A DNA stretch of 64,000 nucleotides, taken from the NCBI GenBank assembly GCA_964036045.1, contig OZ038389.1, forward strand, positions 63,006,359-63,070,358, given 5' to 3'. Of the stretch, positions 22,103-33,200 are shown one piece after another. The notes beneath the pieces were generated by a model, which was given only the letters and a program-made list of their open reading frames with translations, ran no database searches and was not told where the DNA came from. Made by a program: the position numbers and the translations under genes. This stretch comes from Eutreptiella sp. 'Long Island Sound 2002'. Taxonomy: Eukaryota > Euglenozoa > Euglenophyceae > Eutreptiales > Eutreptiaceae. Every line of letters starts with the position of its first letter. Within the stretch, counting starts at the first letter, position 1.

Positions 22103-23540
22103 GGACCCCTTGTGGGTTTTCCGGTCCCCTTTGTGGGGGTGGGGGGTTGGGCATCGTGGGCAGTCCCTGGGGCGGCACTATGTGGTGGGCAGGGGGGGCG
22201 GGTTGGGGGCCGGGCTTGACGGTGACGGTGGTCGAGGGGTCCCACGTCCCTGGGTTGGTTTGGCCGGCGGTGGTGGTGGTTTGCGGGGGTTGGATGACGG
22301 GGCGCTTGGTGACGGGGATGCGGACCAGGGCTTGGACGGGCTCGTGTTGGGTGGCCGCCTCTGCGGTGGTGGTGGGTGCCGGTTGGAGGGGGGCGTGGGT
22401 TGTGGTGGGTGGGGGGTCCTGGCTTGGGTGAGGGTCCGGGTGGGGCTGGTGTCGGTTAGGCTTGTCTCGTTGCGTTTGTGGTGTTGTGTGTGCTCGCGTG
22501 GGCGCCAACTTGGGTTTGGGGTCGGGTTTGGGGTTGGGGTCCGGTTCCAGGTTGAGGAGGACCTCTGTCCGGAGGTGTGAGGGCGCCGATGTCGGGTCGG
22601 GGGTCTTTCCGGTGTGTTGCCGGGGTGCCCGAGTCGCCTGTGTGGGGGTCGGGGGGTCGGTGCGTGCGGCCGCGGCTTTGGCTTTTGCCCTGGCCTGGAG
22701 GATGAGGGCGGCGGGGAGGGGGGGGTCGGAAGATGAGGTGGAGGAGGTGGACGAGGCTGAGGATGAGGAGGAGGTGGTGGACGCGGGTTGGGCTGTGATG
22801 TGCGCGGGCTTGCGGGCTGCGGCTTCTGCTGCGGCCACGGCGGGGAGGATGGAGAACATGTCCTCGGGCTGTAGGTTGGGGGCGGGCGGCTGGGGGGGCC
22901 CGGTCGTGACCTGGCGGCCCGGCGGGCCGATCTGGTCGGCAGCGGCGGGGGAGGGAGGCGCGGGGCTGTGGCCTTCTCCTTCTGGGCTTGGCTGGGCCCG
23001 GGTCCTGCAATGTGCGAGGTTGTGTGGGTTGGCGTCCGGGAACAGTTCGCGTGGGCTGCATTCAGGGGCCGGGGGGGGTGGGCCTGGGTCTTCTGGGGTG
23101 TGTGCGGGGGGCGTGGGCGGGCCTCTGGGCGGGGTGGGCGTGCCGCGGGGCGCGGGGCTCCTCTTGGCGGGTGTGTGTGGGTTGTCGAGTGTGGGGGGTG
23201 GTGAGGGGTGTCCGGCGGGTGGGTGTGTGGCGGGCGTGTGCTGATGTTCAGGCGGCTGGGGGAGGCCCGTGTCGCGGGGCCCGGGGGTGCGCGCGATGGT
23301 GGGTGTGTGTGGGTCTCCGGGTGAGCAGCGAGAGGGGAGGGGCATGGGCGGGGATTGTGTGGTGGGGTGTGTTGTGTCAGTTGATGTGTCCGCTCGCCGC
23401 GGCGTGCTTGCGTGGCCAGTTGTAGGCCGGGCGGTTTGGAGGAGAAGCTTGCCGTCTTCTGCTGCCGCGGCAAGGATTTCGCAAACGAGCTTGCGTATCT
23501 GGTGGACCTCTTGGTCAGTGGTGGGAAGGGGGTATGCTAG
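21975..23540 (-). CDS. ORF4, Pro/His/Thr-rich protein of the LINE
   Basis: The frame is open from the region just after the ORF3 stop (23548) down to TAA at 21975. No ATG lies near the beginning; the first in-frame ATG is at 23343-23345. The N-terminus is helical and charged (DQEVHQIRKL and AAAAEDGKLLLQ at about 23510-23450). A long Pro-rich section follows, then a second helical patch (QPEDMFSILPAVAAAEAAA near 22840), an Ala/Lys patch, and a His/Pro/Gln-rich C-terminus. No catalytic motif is visible. In-frame reading continues after the TAA into another Tyr/Pro/Gln-rich stretch to 21642, so ORF4 may once have been longer. It could be a nucleocapsid-like or scaffolding protein, which is not demonstrated. 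Confidence 0.5.
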   Translation of the reverse strand, partial: LAYPLPTTDQEVHQIRKLVCEILAAAAEDGKLLLQTARPTTGHASTPRRADTSTDTTHPTTQSPPMPLPSRCSPGDPHTPTIARTPGPRDTGLPQPPEHQHTPATHPPAGHPSPPPTLDNPHTPAKRSPAPRGTPTPPRGPPTPPAHTPEDPGPPPPAPECSPRELFPDANPHNLAHCRTRAQPSPEGEGHSPAPPSPAAADQIGPPGRQVTTGPPQPPAPNLQPEDMFSILPAVAAAEAAARKPAHITAQPASTTSSSSSASSTSSTSSSDPPLPAALILQARAKAKAAAARTDPPTPTQATRAPRQHTGKTPDPTSAPSHLRTEVLLNLEPDPNPKPDPKPKLAPTRAHTTPQTQRDKPNRHQPHPDPHPSQDPPPTTTHAPLQPAPTTTAEAATQHEPVQALVRIPVTKRPVIQPPQTTTTAGQTNPGTWDPSTTVTVKPGPQPAPPAHHIVPPQGLPTMPNPPPPQRGPENPQGVHGPYPQHQPHHYPHHHHQRPHHHHYQHQPHHYHCPPPYPTGP

Positions 23541-23547
23541 CTTTGAG

Positions 23548-24707
23548 CTAAGACCCGCGCGGCTGAGGACCCTGTGGATGGCGTGGTACCCGCAGGTGAG
23601 GGATTGCTGCGGTCTGGGGGGGGGGGTTTGGTCGTGTGTCCGGGCCCGCCTTGACTTGTCTGTGGGCGGTGGGGATGGCCCAAACCCAGGGCACGGTCCC
23701 CGTGGGTGGCCAGCGGCGCTGGATCCAGTGAGTCAGGCAGAGCAAGGCCTATCCCAGGTGGTAGCCCGCCTTCTCTGAGGTGATTTGGGCCAGGCCACGG
23801 GCTGGGGGCTTGTCCCCTGGCTGGAGGACGCCCTTGAGGACCCTGTGCTGGGTGGTGGGGTCCCCTACTGCCCCTGGTGGGGCAGTCCCTGGGGCGAACA
23901 TGGTGTCTGTTCCTTTGATGAGCAATTGCGGGCCGGGGGACGTAGCCGTAGCGGCTATCACGTAGTAATGCCCGCGCTCGAGGACTGTAACCCAGACGTC
24001 TGGCGGGGGTTGGTCACTGTCTGTAGGTGGGGGGGGGGGGGGTTGTCGTCTGGGGTGCGGAGGCCGGCGGCGCAGAGGGCGGTGTCGCGGGTTCGTGCGG
24101 TGGCCTGTTCCCACTGCTCCGGGCGGTTTGGGTCCGCTGGGTGGTCCGTCTCCGCTGGCGCCCGTCGTAGGCGTACGGTCTCTTGACGCGTGACGTTGAT
24201 GCCGGTGTCGTGCGTCAGGGCCTGGCCCCACTCGATGGGGGGGATCCAGACGTGCTGGCCCTGGGTGTGTTTGCGGGCTCGCCAGAGTACGAGGTCCACA
24301 ATGGCCTCGTGGAGGCCGCTGCTTGGGGTGGTCAGGTCCCGGAGGGCTTTGACGGTGAGCTTGGTCCAGTCGTCTTGTAGGCGGTACCAGCCCAGGGGGG
24401 TGGTAGGGGCCCTGTCTTGGAGGGTTGCTCGGAGGAGGTCGGGGTTGCGAATGGTGGCCGGTGTGAGGGGGGGGTGCCCCGGGTCTGGGGGGGTTGGGCT
24501 GGATGGGCTGCCGGGGTCTTGCGCGTCTATGTCGACGTATGGTTGGCCCTGGTTGGGCTCGGCCGGGTTGGGCGTTGCCGGGTGGCTTCTTGGGTCAGAG
24601 ATGCGCCTCAGGGCGCTGTGGTGGTGTCTTGGAGGCCTGCAGATAGAGATGGGGGGCGCGTGCGGGGCGGGGAGTGGGTTAGTGGACGTCTGGGTCATGC
24701 ACGGCAT
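23548..24707 (-). pseudogene. ORF3, overlaps the end of ORF2 by 29 nt
   Basis: ATG at 24705-24707 lies inside the last ten codons of ORF2 (stop at 24679). The first 249 codons read to 23958 and include a helical, charged section (IVDLVLWRARKHTQGQHVW near 24290). The conserved second half (VLERGHYYVIAA near 23965 and LCLTHWIQRRWPP near 23735) is in another frame after a G run at about 24030, plus a stop at 23749, ending at 23548. Both halves match the older copy, and the start overlap is identical there. No known domain was recognised. The overlap suggests translation by re-initiation or frameshifting from ORF2. Confidence 0.6.
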
Positions 24708-27700
24708 GGTAATGGATGAGACGCTGCATGTGTTCCCTGGCGGTGGGGTCGGTGAGTTGCTCCGCGTGTGTTAACAGGAGGTGTTTGCGGTGTACCATTT
24801 GGGCCGCTGCTCTGCGGACTGCCTCTAGCCGGAGGTGTGCTGCTGCCTCCATGGGGCTTTCTGTGTGTTTCGTGAGGTGTCGGTGTAGGGCCTGTGTCAC
24901 CGCCCCTCTCATGGTGGCTTCGTTGACCAGGGGATCTCGGAAGAGGTGTTCGGTGGCCTGGTCTGCGTGGCTGTGGGTTGGCCATCCTTCGTGTTGTCGT
25001 AGGGTTTCCGCCGGGGACCAGCCCACTAGTGTGTCCCTGCCTGTATGCAGGGGGCATTTCTTGAAGTGTTCCCAGTCCTCCGGGCTGGTGTGGTCGCACG
25101 GGCAACGGGTGTGTTCTTCAGGGACGTGGATGTGTTTGCGGGCGAGCCATCTGGCGACCCTGGTGAAGAATGGTAGTTGCTCCCTGAGGAGCTGGATGCG
25201 TCGTTTTTGGAGGTGGGCTGGGACGTTTGCTGTATGCAGCGCTGAGTGGTAGAGGGGGATTTGCAGTCTGTCCTGGAGCTCCTGGATGTGCGCCCGGCTT
25301 TCTGCGTCGCCGAGCACTCGGGCGAGATGTTGCATGGGGTTGGGGTAGTGGTATGCTCTGTCGTTGGAGGAATAGGGGGGCGTCCTCTGGTACCCAGTCT
25401 GGGGTCTGATGGGGCTCGGTTACGGGGGGTATGTGTTGGAGCTGTGTGTGGTTGCGGCTGAGGTCAGGGATCTGGAGGGCTGGTAGGTGCGTTGTGCGCT
25501 GGTGTACTGCCTGGTTGTCGACCTTACCATTTCCGTATTGGTGTCTGTGGGACTCTTGTTTCACGATGTGGAGTTGGACGTAGGGGGGAAGGCTGCGAAG
25601 GGCTTTCCAGAGCAGCAGTGCCTGGGTGCCGAGGCTCGTTGCGGTGGCTTTGTGAAGTGGTTGCCTTGCTATGCGGAGGAGCAGGTGTGTGGCGACAGTG
25701 GCGTCTCCCATGAACCAGACCCGGACGATGTGCGGGGAGTGGGCGGGTAGGTGGGCCGCGATCTCGGTGATGGCGTCGGCCATGGCCCCTAGCTCCCCGT
25801 CGGAGGAGGCCCCATAGGTGGTGTGGCCCGTGTGGTGGTCCATGTGGTAGTGTCCCCCGGTGTGGGTTAGCTGCAGGGTGGCCCCCCCGGTGATGGGTGT
25901 GAGGGCGGATTCGCCTGAGGCGTCGGTGAAGAAGAGCCGGTCCGCCGGTGATGGTTGTGGGAGGCGGCATGGGTTCATGGGCAGGTAGGCTTATATGGCG
26001 AGGCCTGTGGTGAGGTGGGCCACTGGGGTTGTGGGCTGCAGGATGGGGGTGGCGTACACCCCTTTTCCTTTGGAGATGATGTGTTTCGTTTGGGGGGACA
26101 TGGCTATGAGTCCCTGTTCCGGCTGTCCTTGTGTGAGGTAGGAGTAGATGTAGTGGAGGATGTAGGCTGTGTCTGGGTTTAGGTCGTGGCATGTGAGGGT
26201 TTGTGTTCGGTGCTGCGGTGTGTGGCAGGAGTGGTGGAGCGGATAGTAGGGGTGCTTGTGCTTGCCCGTTCTGCCTGGTTCGTACATGCTGTAACGGATG
26301 GCGACCCCTGCCGGGTCGGGGCGGGGCCATGTGGGTGTAGTGGTGAAGAGCCATTTGGGCGCGTGGTCGGGGTTCCATGCTATCGTGGGGTTAGTGTCGG
26401 TGCGGTGGAACCATGGGGCTACCCATGCGTAGGCCTGTCTTTGTAGGTGGGTTGTGGGCCGGGTGTGGTGGCGTGCTATGAGGTGTAGTACCGGCCATGG
26501 TGTGGTTGGTGCCTCGGGGTCACAGGCCCAACATGTGCGTGACATGCTCTGGGAGTCATGGGGGACCCGTGGTAGGTCCTGGGTGGTCATGTGGTGTTTC
26601 GGTATGCGCCATGTTGCCCCGTGGTTGATGACGGTGGTCTGCGTGGGTTTGGCTTCATTTGGGGCCAGTAGTAGGGTTAGTGGTGGCACTGGGCCCGTCA
26701 CCGGAGGGACGGGTTCGTGTTTCAAGCCGGTGGGTGCGTAGGGCGGTGTCGCTGGGATGGGTCGGGGGTGTTGCTTTGTGAATTCTTGGTAGGCTGTGTG
26801 CATGTCTTTGCTTCCCGGCAGAGTGTGTCCCGCTGCTCGTGCCGTCTGCGTGAGGTACTGGTGGAAGAGGCGGTATTGAGGCCATTCGGGAAGCTGTAGG
26901 AAGGGGGTTTGGTGTGCCCTGCTTTGGTGCAGGACCCGCATTTGGGGGAGGGTGGCGTATACTACGGTGATGGAGGCCCCGACAAGGTCTATGGTGCGGA
27001 TGGTGCACTTGGGGTGATGGTGGAGGTCCCCGCAGAGGACCGCTAGAGGCCCTTCCTGTGGGCATGTGTGGTTGGTGACTATGGCGTGGTGTGGGGATGG
27101 GAGGAGAAGCTGCAGGTGGTTCCACAGGCGCGTGTTCATGTTGGTGGGCATGCCCGTCTGGTGGAATACCCAGCGCGGACATGTGTTGCGGGCCCGTTGT
27201 GCGGCTTGGAGGCGGATTGCGGTGACCTCGCGGACCTCCAGTGAGTGGTTGTGGGTCATGCGGTGAAGGAGGAGGGCGGTGTGTCTGGTGTAGGCCGCTT
27301 TCACCTCGTTCCCTATGGCGTCCCCATAGTGGGGCCATGCCGCTCGGATGGCGCGGGTGGGTATGGAGGTGGGCCAGCCCCCGTGTGCTGCCCATGCCTT
27401 GGTCACGGCGCGTGTGGCCGGTTGGAGGGCGGTGGTGGGGTGTGTCAGGTGGAGTGCTTGGAAGCCTATGGAGGCGTTCAAGACCCCGGTGAGGTAGTAC
27501 GCCAGGCTCTGGTGGGACAGGGAGAGGGCCTTGGTGGTCGGGGACGCATATCTGGGGAGATGGGGGAGGTGTGATTGCAACTTGGGGGGGAGGGTGGCGT
27601 CCTCAGGGTTGGCGGCCTGCATTACCCCCAGGTGGGTGGTGGTTGTCACGACTTGCATGGGAAGCCCTTGTGGCCCTAGGGTGGGGGGTGTCGCAGACCC

Positions 27701-30028
27701 CTTGATCATGGCCACTGATTTTGTGGGGTGGACGATGAGGTTGCTGTGGGAGAGGTAGGAGATGGTCACGTCCAGTAAGTCATTGGCCTGTTTGGTGACA
27801 GTTGGCCCGGGGTCCGGGGCATGGGGTTCGTGTCGGGTGTGCGCGACCGTGAGGTTGGTGTCGTCCGCAAAGCCCACCAGGGGGGAGAGGAGGGGGTAGG
27901 GTGCGTAGGCCGGGTAATCCTGCTCGATTGCGAGGGCCAGGGGGAGCGTCACTAGAAGGTACAGGAAGGGGCCCTCTGCTCCCCCTTGGGGGACCCCGCT
28001 GCCTGGCTCCAGGAAGGGGGTGGGGCCTGCTCCAGTGCGGACCGTGTATTTGCGGGTGCGGATGTAGCCGGAGGCGAGGTTGTAGAAAGGGAGGCCTAGG
28101 CGTTTCCACACCGCTTCTAGAAGGAGCCAGGGGGTGTTCGGGAAGGCACCTTTGACGTCGAGGGAGGCAATGATGACGTCCACCGGGTCCATGTCTGCGA
28201 TGGTGTCCTGGAGGAAGATGGCCTCGTGTGGGGACCGGCCTGGGATGGCCCCCCAGAGGCTTGCTGGTATGTGGGGGTCCAGGTGGGGGCGGATGCGGCG
28301 TAGGAGGATGGTCCAGACAATTTTGACCTCCGTGACCGCACAGACTATGGGGCGCCAGTTGTCCGGGTTTGCCCAGTCCCCTTTTTTGTAGAGGGGGCGG
28401 ACAACGTTTGCCCAGTCTGGTGGCAGGGGGGTCTGCCCCGTGACGATGTCCCAGAGGCGGTGGACGAGGATGTGGAGGAGGTGGGCGGGGAGGTGGTAGT
28501 ACGCCTTCGCAGGGAGGCCGTCGTATTCTGGGATTTTGTGTTGCCAGAGACTCTGGATGGCCTTCCGGACTTCGTGGATGGTGAGGGGGCGTTTTTCCAG
28601 TTGCCTCCTCTGGGCGTGGTTGAAGACCTGAGGGAGGCGGTCGTTTTTGGCCCGGGTGTCTGGGTCCAGTGTGTCTTGGATGGGGGTGTGTTGCCAGAGG
28701 AAGCTGTCTTGGGTGGCTTGGAGCACTGTGGCTGGGTCGTTGGTGAGGGAGCCGTCTTCTTGCCTGACCCTGGTGATGGTGCGGTGGCCGGTGTCGGTCA
28801 TGGCGTCGTTGAGGTGGCGGATGGCCTTGTAGGGGAGTTCATGTTGCGCATACCGTTCGTGTTCCTGGGCGATGCGCTGTTGCCTGTGGATGTGCCACCG
28901 CTGCAGGTCTGCCCTGATGTGGGCTATCTGTATCCTGCAGTGGTGTATCTGGCGGCGGGTTTGGGGGATGTCGGTGTGGAGGAGGGTCGCCAGTTGTTGC
29001 TTTGCATGCCAGAGGTCATGGAGCATGTCCCCTAGGGCCGTGGGTGGTTGGTCGTCGTCTGTGTGGGGGTGTTGCTGGAAGCCGCAGGCGACGGCGGCCG
29101 TGCGCATGGCCGTGAGTAGGTCGGTGGGGTCTGGTTGGATGCGCCGGGCGCGGTCTATGGCCCTGTGATATTGGGACCAGGCATGCTTGTCATGCAGTGG
29201 GGGCATCTTCAGGAGGGGTGGTAGGCCTTGGTCCGCATCCTCATGGGGGCTGGGGGGAAGGTTGGGGATGGTGAGGCGGATGTGCAGGGGGCTATGGCCT
29301 GTGGGTCCCAGCGGGAGGGGTCCATATCGGGCCTCTGCCCGGATGATGGTGGTGGGGTCGCCATAGCATACGTCGATGCGGGATCAGGCGGCATCTGTTT
29401 GGTGGGGGAAGTGGGATGGTTGGCCTTCGAGGTTGGCCGTCAGGTCCACGAGCCCCAGCATTTCGATGGTGTCGCGGACTGCTTGGTCCTGGGGTGTGGC
29501 CTGTCCCCCTCGGTCCGCCGGGGTGGGGGCGGCGTTCATGTCGCCGATGATGACTGTGGGGGCGAGCATGGCCATCTGGCGGTATGCCTCGGCCAGAGCT
29601 TGGAGGAAGGGTTCCATGGCCTCGCCGAAGGGGACGTGGGTGTTGATGACGTTGAGTTGCCATCTGTCCCCGACGACCTCATAGACACCTAGCCTCCCTG
29701 GAACGCTGAGGTGGTGGACGAGGTGGACGTGGATGCCGGTTTGGGCGTATAGGGGGGTGCCCTTGTGCCAGTAGCATTTGTACGCTTTCTGGTCCGGGGT
29801 ATATATGGGGGTGGTTTCTGGGGGGTCGTCGCGTTGTAGGCCTTGTTCCTGGAAGGTGAGGAGGTGGGGAACCCACCCCGGCCCCTGTACCATCAGGAGC
29901 TCCTGGAGGGCGGTTGTGGCGTCCTTGGAGTATGTGACGGCCGGGTGGTTGAGGTCGAGGAGGTTGACGGTGGCCTCGGTGGGGGCGGGCCGGGGTCGTG
30001 GAGGCTTGTGCCCTCGGCCCTTGCCCCG
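24679..30028 (-). pseudogene. ORF2: endonuclease-RT-RNase H polyprotein, three lesions
   Basis: One continuous frame from a TGA at 30029 to 25994, interrupted once, then further domains. The AP-type endonuclease has TFQEQG near 29855, IIGDMN near 29550, SRIDV near 29375 and GHSPLH near 29300. RT: motif A LDVKGAFPN at 28142-28165, motif B GVPQGG near 28000, motif C FADDTN near 27870, and HLGV after it. RNase H: FTDASG near 25925, DGELGAMADA near 25795, GDAT near 25705 and KVDNQ near 25520. The C-terminal knuckle CPCD-x8-H-x3-C is at 25053-25106. Lesions: TGA at 29384-29386 within the endonuclease, TAA at 25991-25993 before RNase H (Tyr in the older copy), and a 1-nt insertion near 25375. The first ATG is at 29891, but endonuclease homology begins earlier. 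It would copy element RNA at a nicked target. Confidence 0.88.
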
Positions 30029-30224
30029 TCAGGGAGGGGGACTGCCCTAGTGACCCCTTTTGCACACCTTTGAGCGTAGCGGTTGAACAGCGGTTGAACC
30101 CAGTTGAACAGCATGTTGCTGTTCAACCCCCCAGTTGAACTCGGTTGAACGCGGTTGAACAGTTCAACTGGCCTATCGCGCCAATCGGTGGCGCGTGCTC
30201 GCGCGATCACGCGTTCAACAGTGG
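30029..30224 (-). promoter_or_regulatory. ORF1-ORF2 spacer with GTTGAAC hairpins
   Basis: About 200 nt packed with GGTTGAAC/GTTCAACC copies. Two arrangements are perfect hairpins: 30103-30127, an 11-bp stem GTTGAACAGCA with a 3-nt loop, and a 7-bp GTTGAAC stem with a 1-nt loop near 30154-30168. The same heptamer fills the subterminal regions of the inverted-repeat element at 10644-12281. It could be structured RNA used to start ORF2 translation, or a small mobile fragment inserted between the ORFs. Function is unproven. Confidence 0.55.
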
Positions 30225-33200
30225 TTAATTGGTAACTGTAGCCTCTCCCACAATTTTGGGGCTCGGGGACTTTTTGCCGGTTGGTGGGCGCTTGGGTAGG
30301 CGCGGCGGGGGGAGGCCTTGGCTCCACTCCGGGGGGAGCTCTCCAGTGTATTTGGTGCCTCTGTGGGCCTTGTTCTCTTCGGTGCGGAGTCGGATGGGGT
30401 GGGCGCTGGTGAGCTCCAGGGTGTAGCCTTCTGGTTTCTCCGGGGCACTGCTGCCTTGGTCTAGCTCCTTTTGGCGGTGCCAGATCACCCGGATCTGTGG
30501 CCCCCCGTTGTCCCCCGGTTCCTTGAGGCGGTACTGGATTGTGCCTTCACACCAGATCCAGTCGCCTGTGTGGTCGTTGCGGAAGGGCTGCTGGACCTTC
30601 GCGCCCTTTTTGAATCCTGGGTACGCCTTGGGCGGGGGCGGTGCTGGTGGCGGGAGGGAGGATGATGAGGATGCCTGGTCTGGGTGGGGCGGTGGTAGTG
30701 ATGGGAGGGAGGATGACGAGGATGCTTGGTCCGGGTGGGGCGGTGGTAGTGGTGGGAGGGAGGATGACGAGGATGCTTGGTCTGGGTTCGCCGGGTGGGT
30801 CGGGTGGGATGCGGGGGGTCGGGAGGTCGCTACTTTCCCGGCTTGGTTGGGGGCGGGTGTGCCCCTTTGTCGTCTCGCTCGCTTGGGCGGGACTGGAGGT
30901 AGCGGGGCTGGGGGGGCGTGGGGTTTGAAGAAGGGGTGTGTTGCTTGCTGGCCTGGATCCGTCAGTGGGGGTTCCGCCGGTGTTTGCATTTTCGCTTTCG
31001 CGTGGCTGCGCATGATGTCGGCGAGCTTGCGCACGGTCTCCGGGGGATCTGATGGCCATGGCAGTGCGGCCGGGCTGTCGTCGAAGGGGTGGTGAAGGTG
31101 GTAGTTCCTCATGGCCTTGGCCTGCATGACCCAGGCCTCTGTGGGTTCCGGTGTGTCTGGGCCGTCGGGGGAGCCTTGAGCCCAGTAGAGTGCTGTGTGG
31201 GGGGCTTCCCGGGGGGCGCCTTCGCGGCCTGTGAGGGTGGTGGCCTGGAGGAGTCGCTGCCGGCCCCGTGGGGGGTCTTCCAGGCCTATTTCCGGGGTAT
31301 AGGCCTGGGCCGCCATGAGGACTCCGTGTGCCCAGTGGGGGACCCACCATTGGGCGTCCGCTTTGAGGATGTGGATGGCAGGTTGTTGGGGGGGTGTGTC
31401 CAGGGTGTCCCACGATGCGATGGCTAGTTCTATCCTGGGAGGGTGGAGGTGTGGGGTGACCCTGCGGCTTAGGAGTTGATCGATGTGGAAGGGGGTGACG
31501 GGATCTTTGGGGCCCTGCGGTGGTGGGGGCATCGCTGGGATGGTTGTGGGGTCCCAGTGGCGTTCGTGGGCGGCGCTGATGATGTGGTGGGCTTGCCCGT
31601 CCAGGACAATGTGGCGCTCCGTGCCGAAGTCCTTTGGCAGGTGGGCTGCGGGGTGGACGGTGATGTGGGCTAGAACGCGTTGGTGAGCCTTTTTTCCGCC
31701 GTCTGGCGCCTGTGTCCGTTTGTCCCCCGGGATGTGCTGGTGTTGGTGTTTTGGTGGGGGCGGTCCCAGGGCGAGGGATTCTACACCGTGGAGGGGGATG
31801 GCGTGTTCCCTGGACCTGTTGGGCAGGATGTATATGCCCGGGTCTCCCGGTACGGTGCCCAGGTACATGTTGCCCGTGATGGTGGAGGCCGGCAGCGGTT
31901 GGCGCAGGGGCGAGGTGCATGGGGTGGAGCAGGGCGGGTCATGGTGCTCACACCGGGGGTGGTCGATGCCGTACCGGGTGACGTGTACGGTGAAGGGTCC
32001 AACGGCGCGCTGGAGTTTGTGGGGTTGGATGTTGTGGAGGCGGGCCACCGCCCGTGTGTGGGAGCGCCCTTCGCTGATCCACACGGCGTCTGCCCGCGAC
32101 GCCGCTGGGTTCAGGCAGTCCGTGGTGATGCCTGTGATCGTGCGGTTGTGGGTGGTATCTGACACTCTGGGGGGGGGGGCGCTGATGCGGGGGATGGTGT
32201 GGTTGTCGTGGAGGGTGCGGGCCTTGCGCCTCGCATCGTGTCGGTGCTGGGCCTCCTGGGCGGGGGTGTGCATACCTGTGTGTTTGGGCTTCTTGTTGGG
32301 GCGGTCTGCTGTGTGGAAGGGGGTGGGCCAGGAGGGGGCGTGGTGGAGGGTGGGGTGTGGGAGGTCCCCCCGTGTTGCCCATGTGTACAGGGTGGTCGCG
32401 GCGGCCCCTTCCGCCTGTATGGTGTATCGCTCGTCGTGTCGGCAACGGGTGACGAGGACGTTGGGGGCCGTCAGCTCATACACCTGTGTGGTGTGGGGGA
32501 GGTGGCGGGTGACGGTGATCCTGGCGGCGTCGTTCTTGCCGGTGGTGGTGTGGGGGATGATGTAGTGGGTCGCCCATTCGTCCTGGGGGGTGTGTTCCGT
32601 CGGGTCTAGCTTGAGGGGGGGGTGGAGCGGCTTCGGTGTTGGGGGCTTGTCTTGGGCCTTCGCGTGGGGCGCCACTTTGGTTTCGACCAGGTATTGTGTG
32701 CCCCAGGTTTTCGGGGCCCCTACCTGTGTGGCTGCCGCTCCTGCGGCTTGGAGGAGGGCGGTTGTGTTGGTGTCTAGAGGGCAGGCCCCCGGTTGGGGGG
32801 TGAGGGTGTCGTGGTCTTGGTATGCCCACCAAATGGTGTAGCCTCGTTGGGTGTTGCAGTGCGGGGTTTGGGTCTGGGCTTGCTGGATGAATAAGGCGGT
32901 CTTGATGTCCTCCGCTGCTTGTGGGTTTATGGGTGTGGCGTACGCCCATACTCCCTGGGTGTGTATGCCGTGTGGTGCTTGGCCTACTCCTCGTATCGGT
33001 TGTAGGGTGTGGTGGGTGCGCGTGAGCCCTAGGTGTTCTTGGAGGAGGTCCCCCCGGATGTCCTCCCGGCGTTGCTGCCAGGTGTGTTCGTGGTCGTTTG
33101 GGGCGGGGTAGGTGATGACGATGGCTTGCAATGGGGTGGGGCCTGGATGTACCGTCATAGGTGCCGACGATGCTTGCGGGGGTATGTGGACGGCGTGGGC

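Noticed and set aside
30060-30220. Complete miniature copy of the inverted-repeat element
   Set aside because: It shares the GGTTGAAC word, but the 27-bp arms are not present at either edge.
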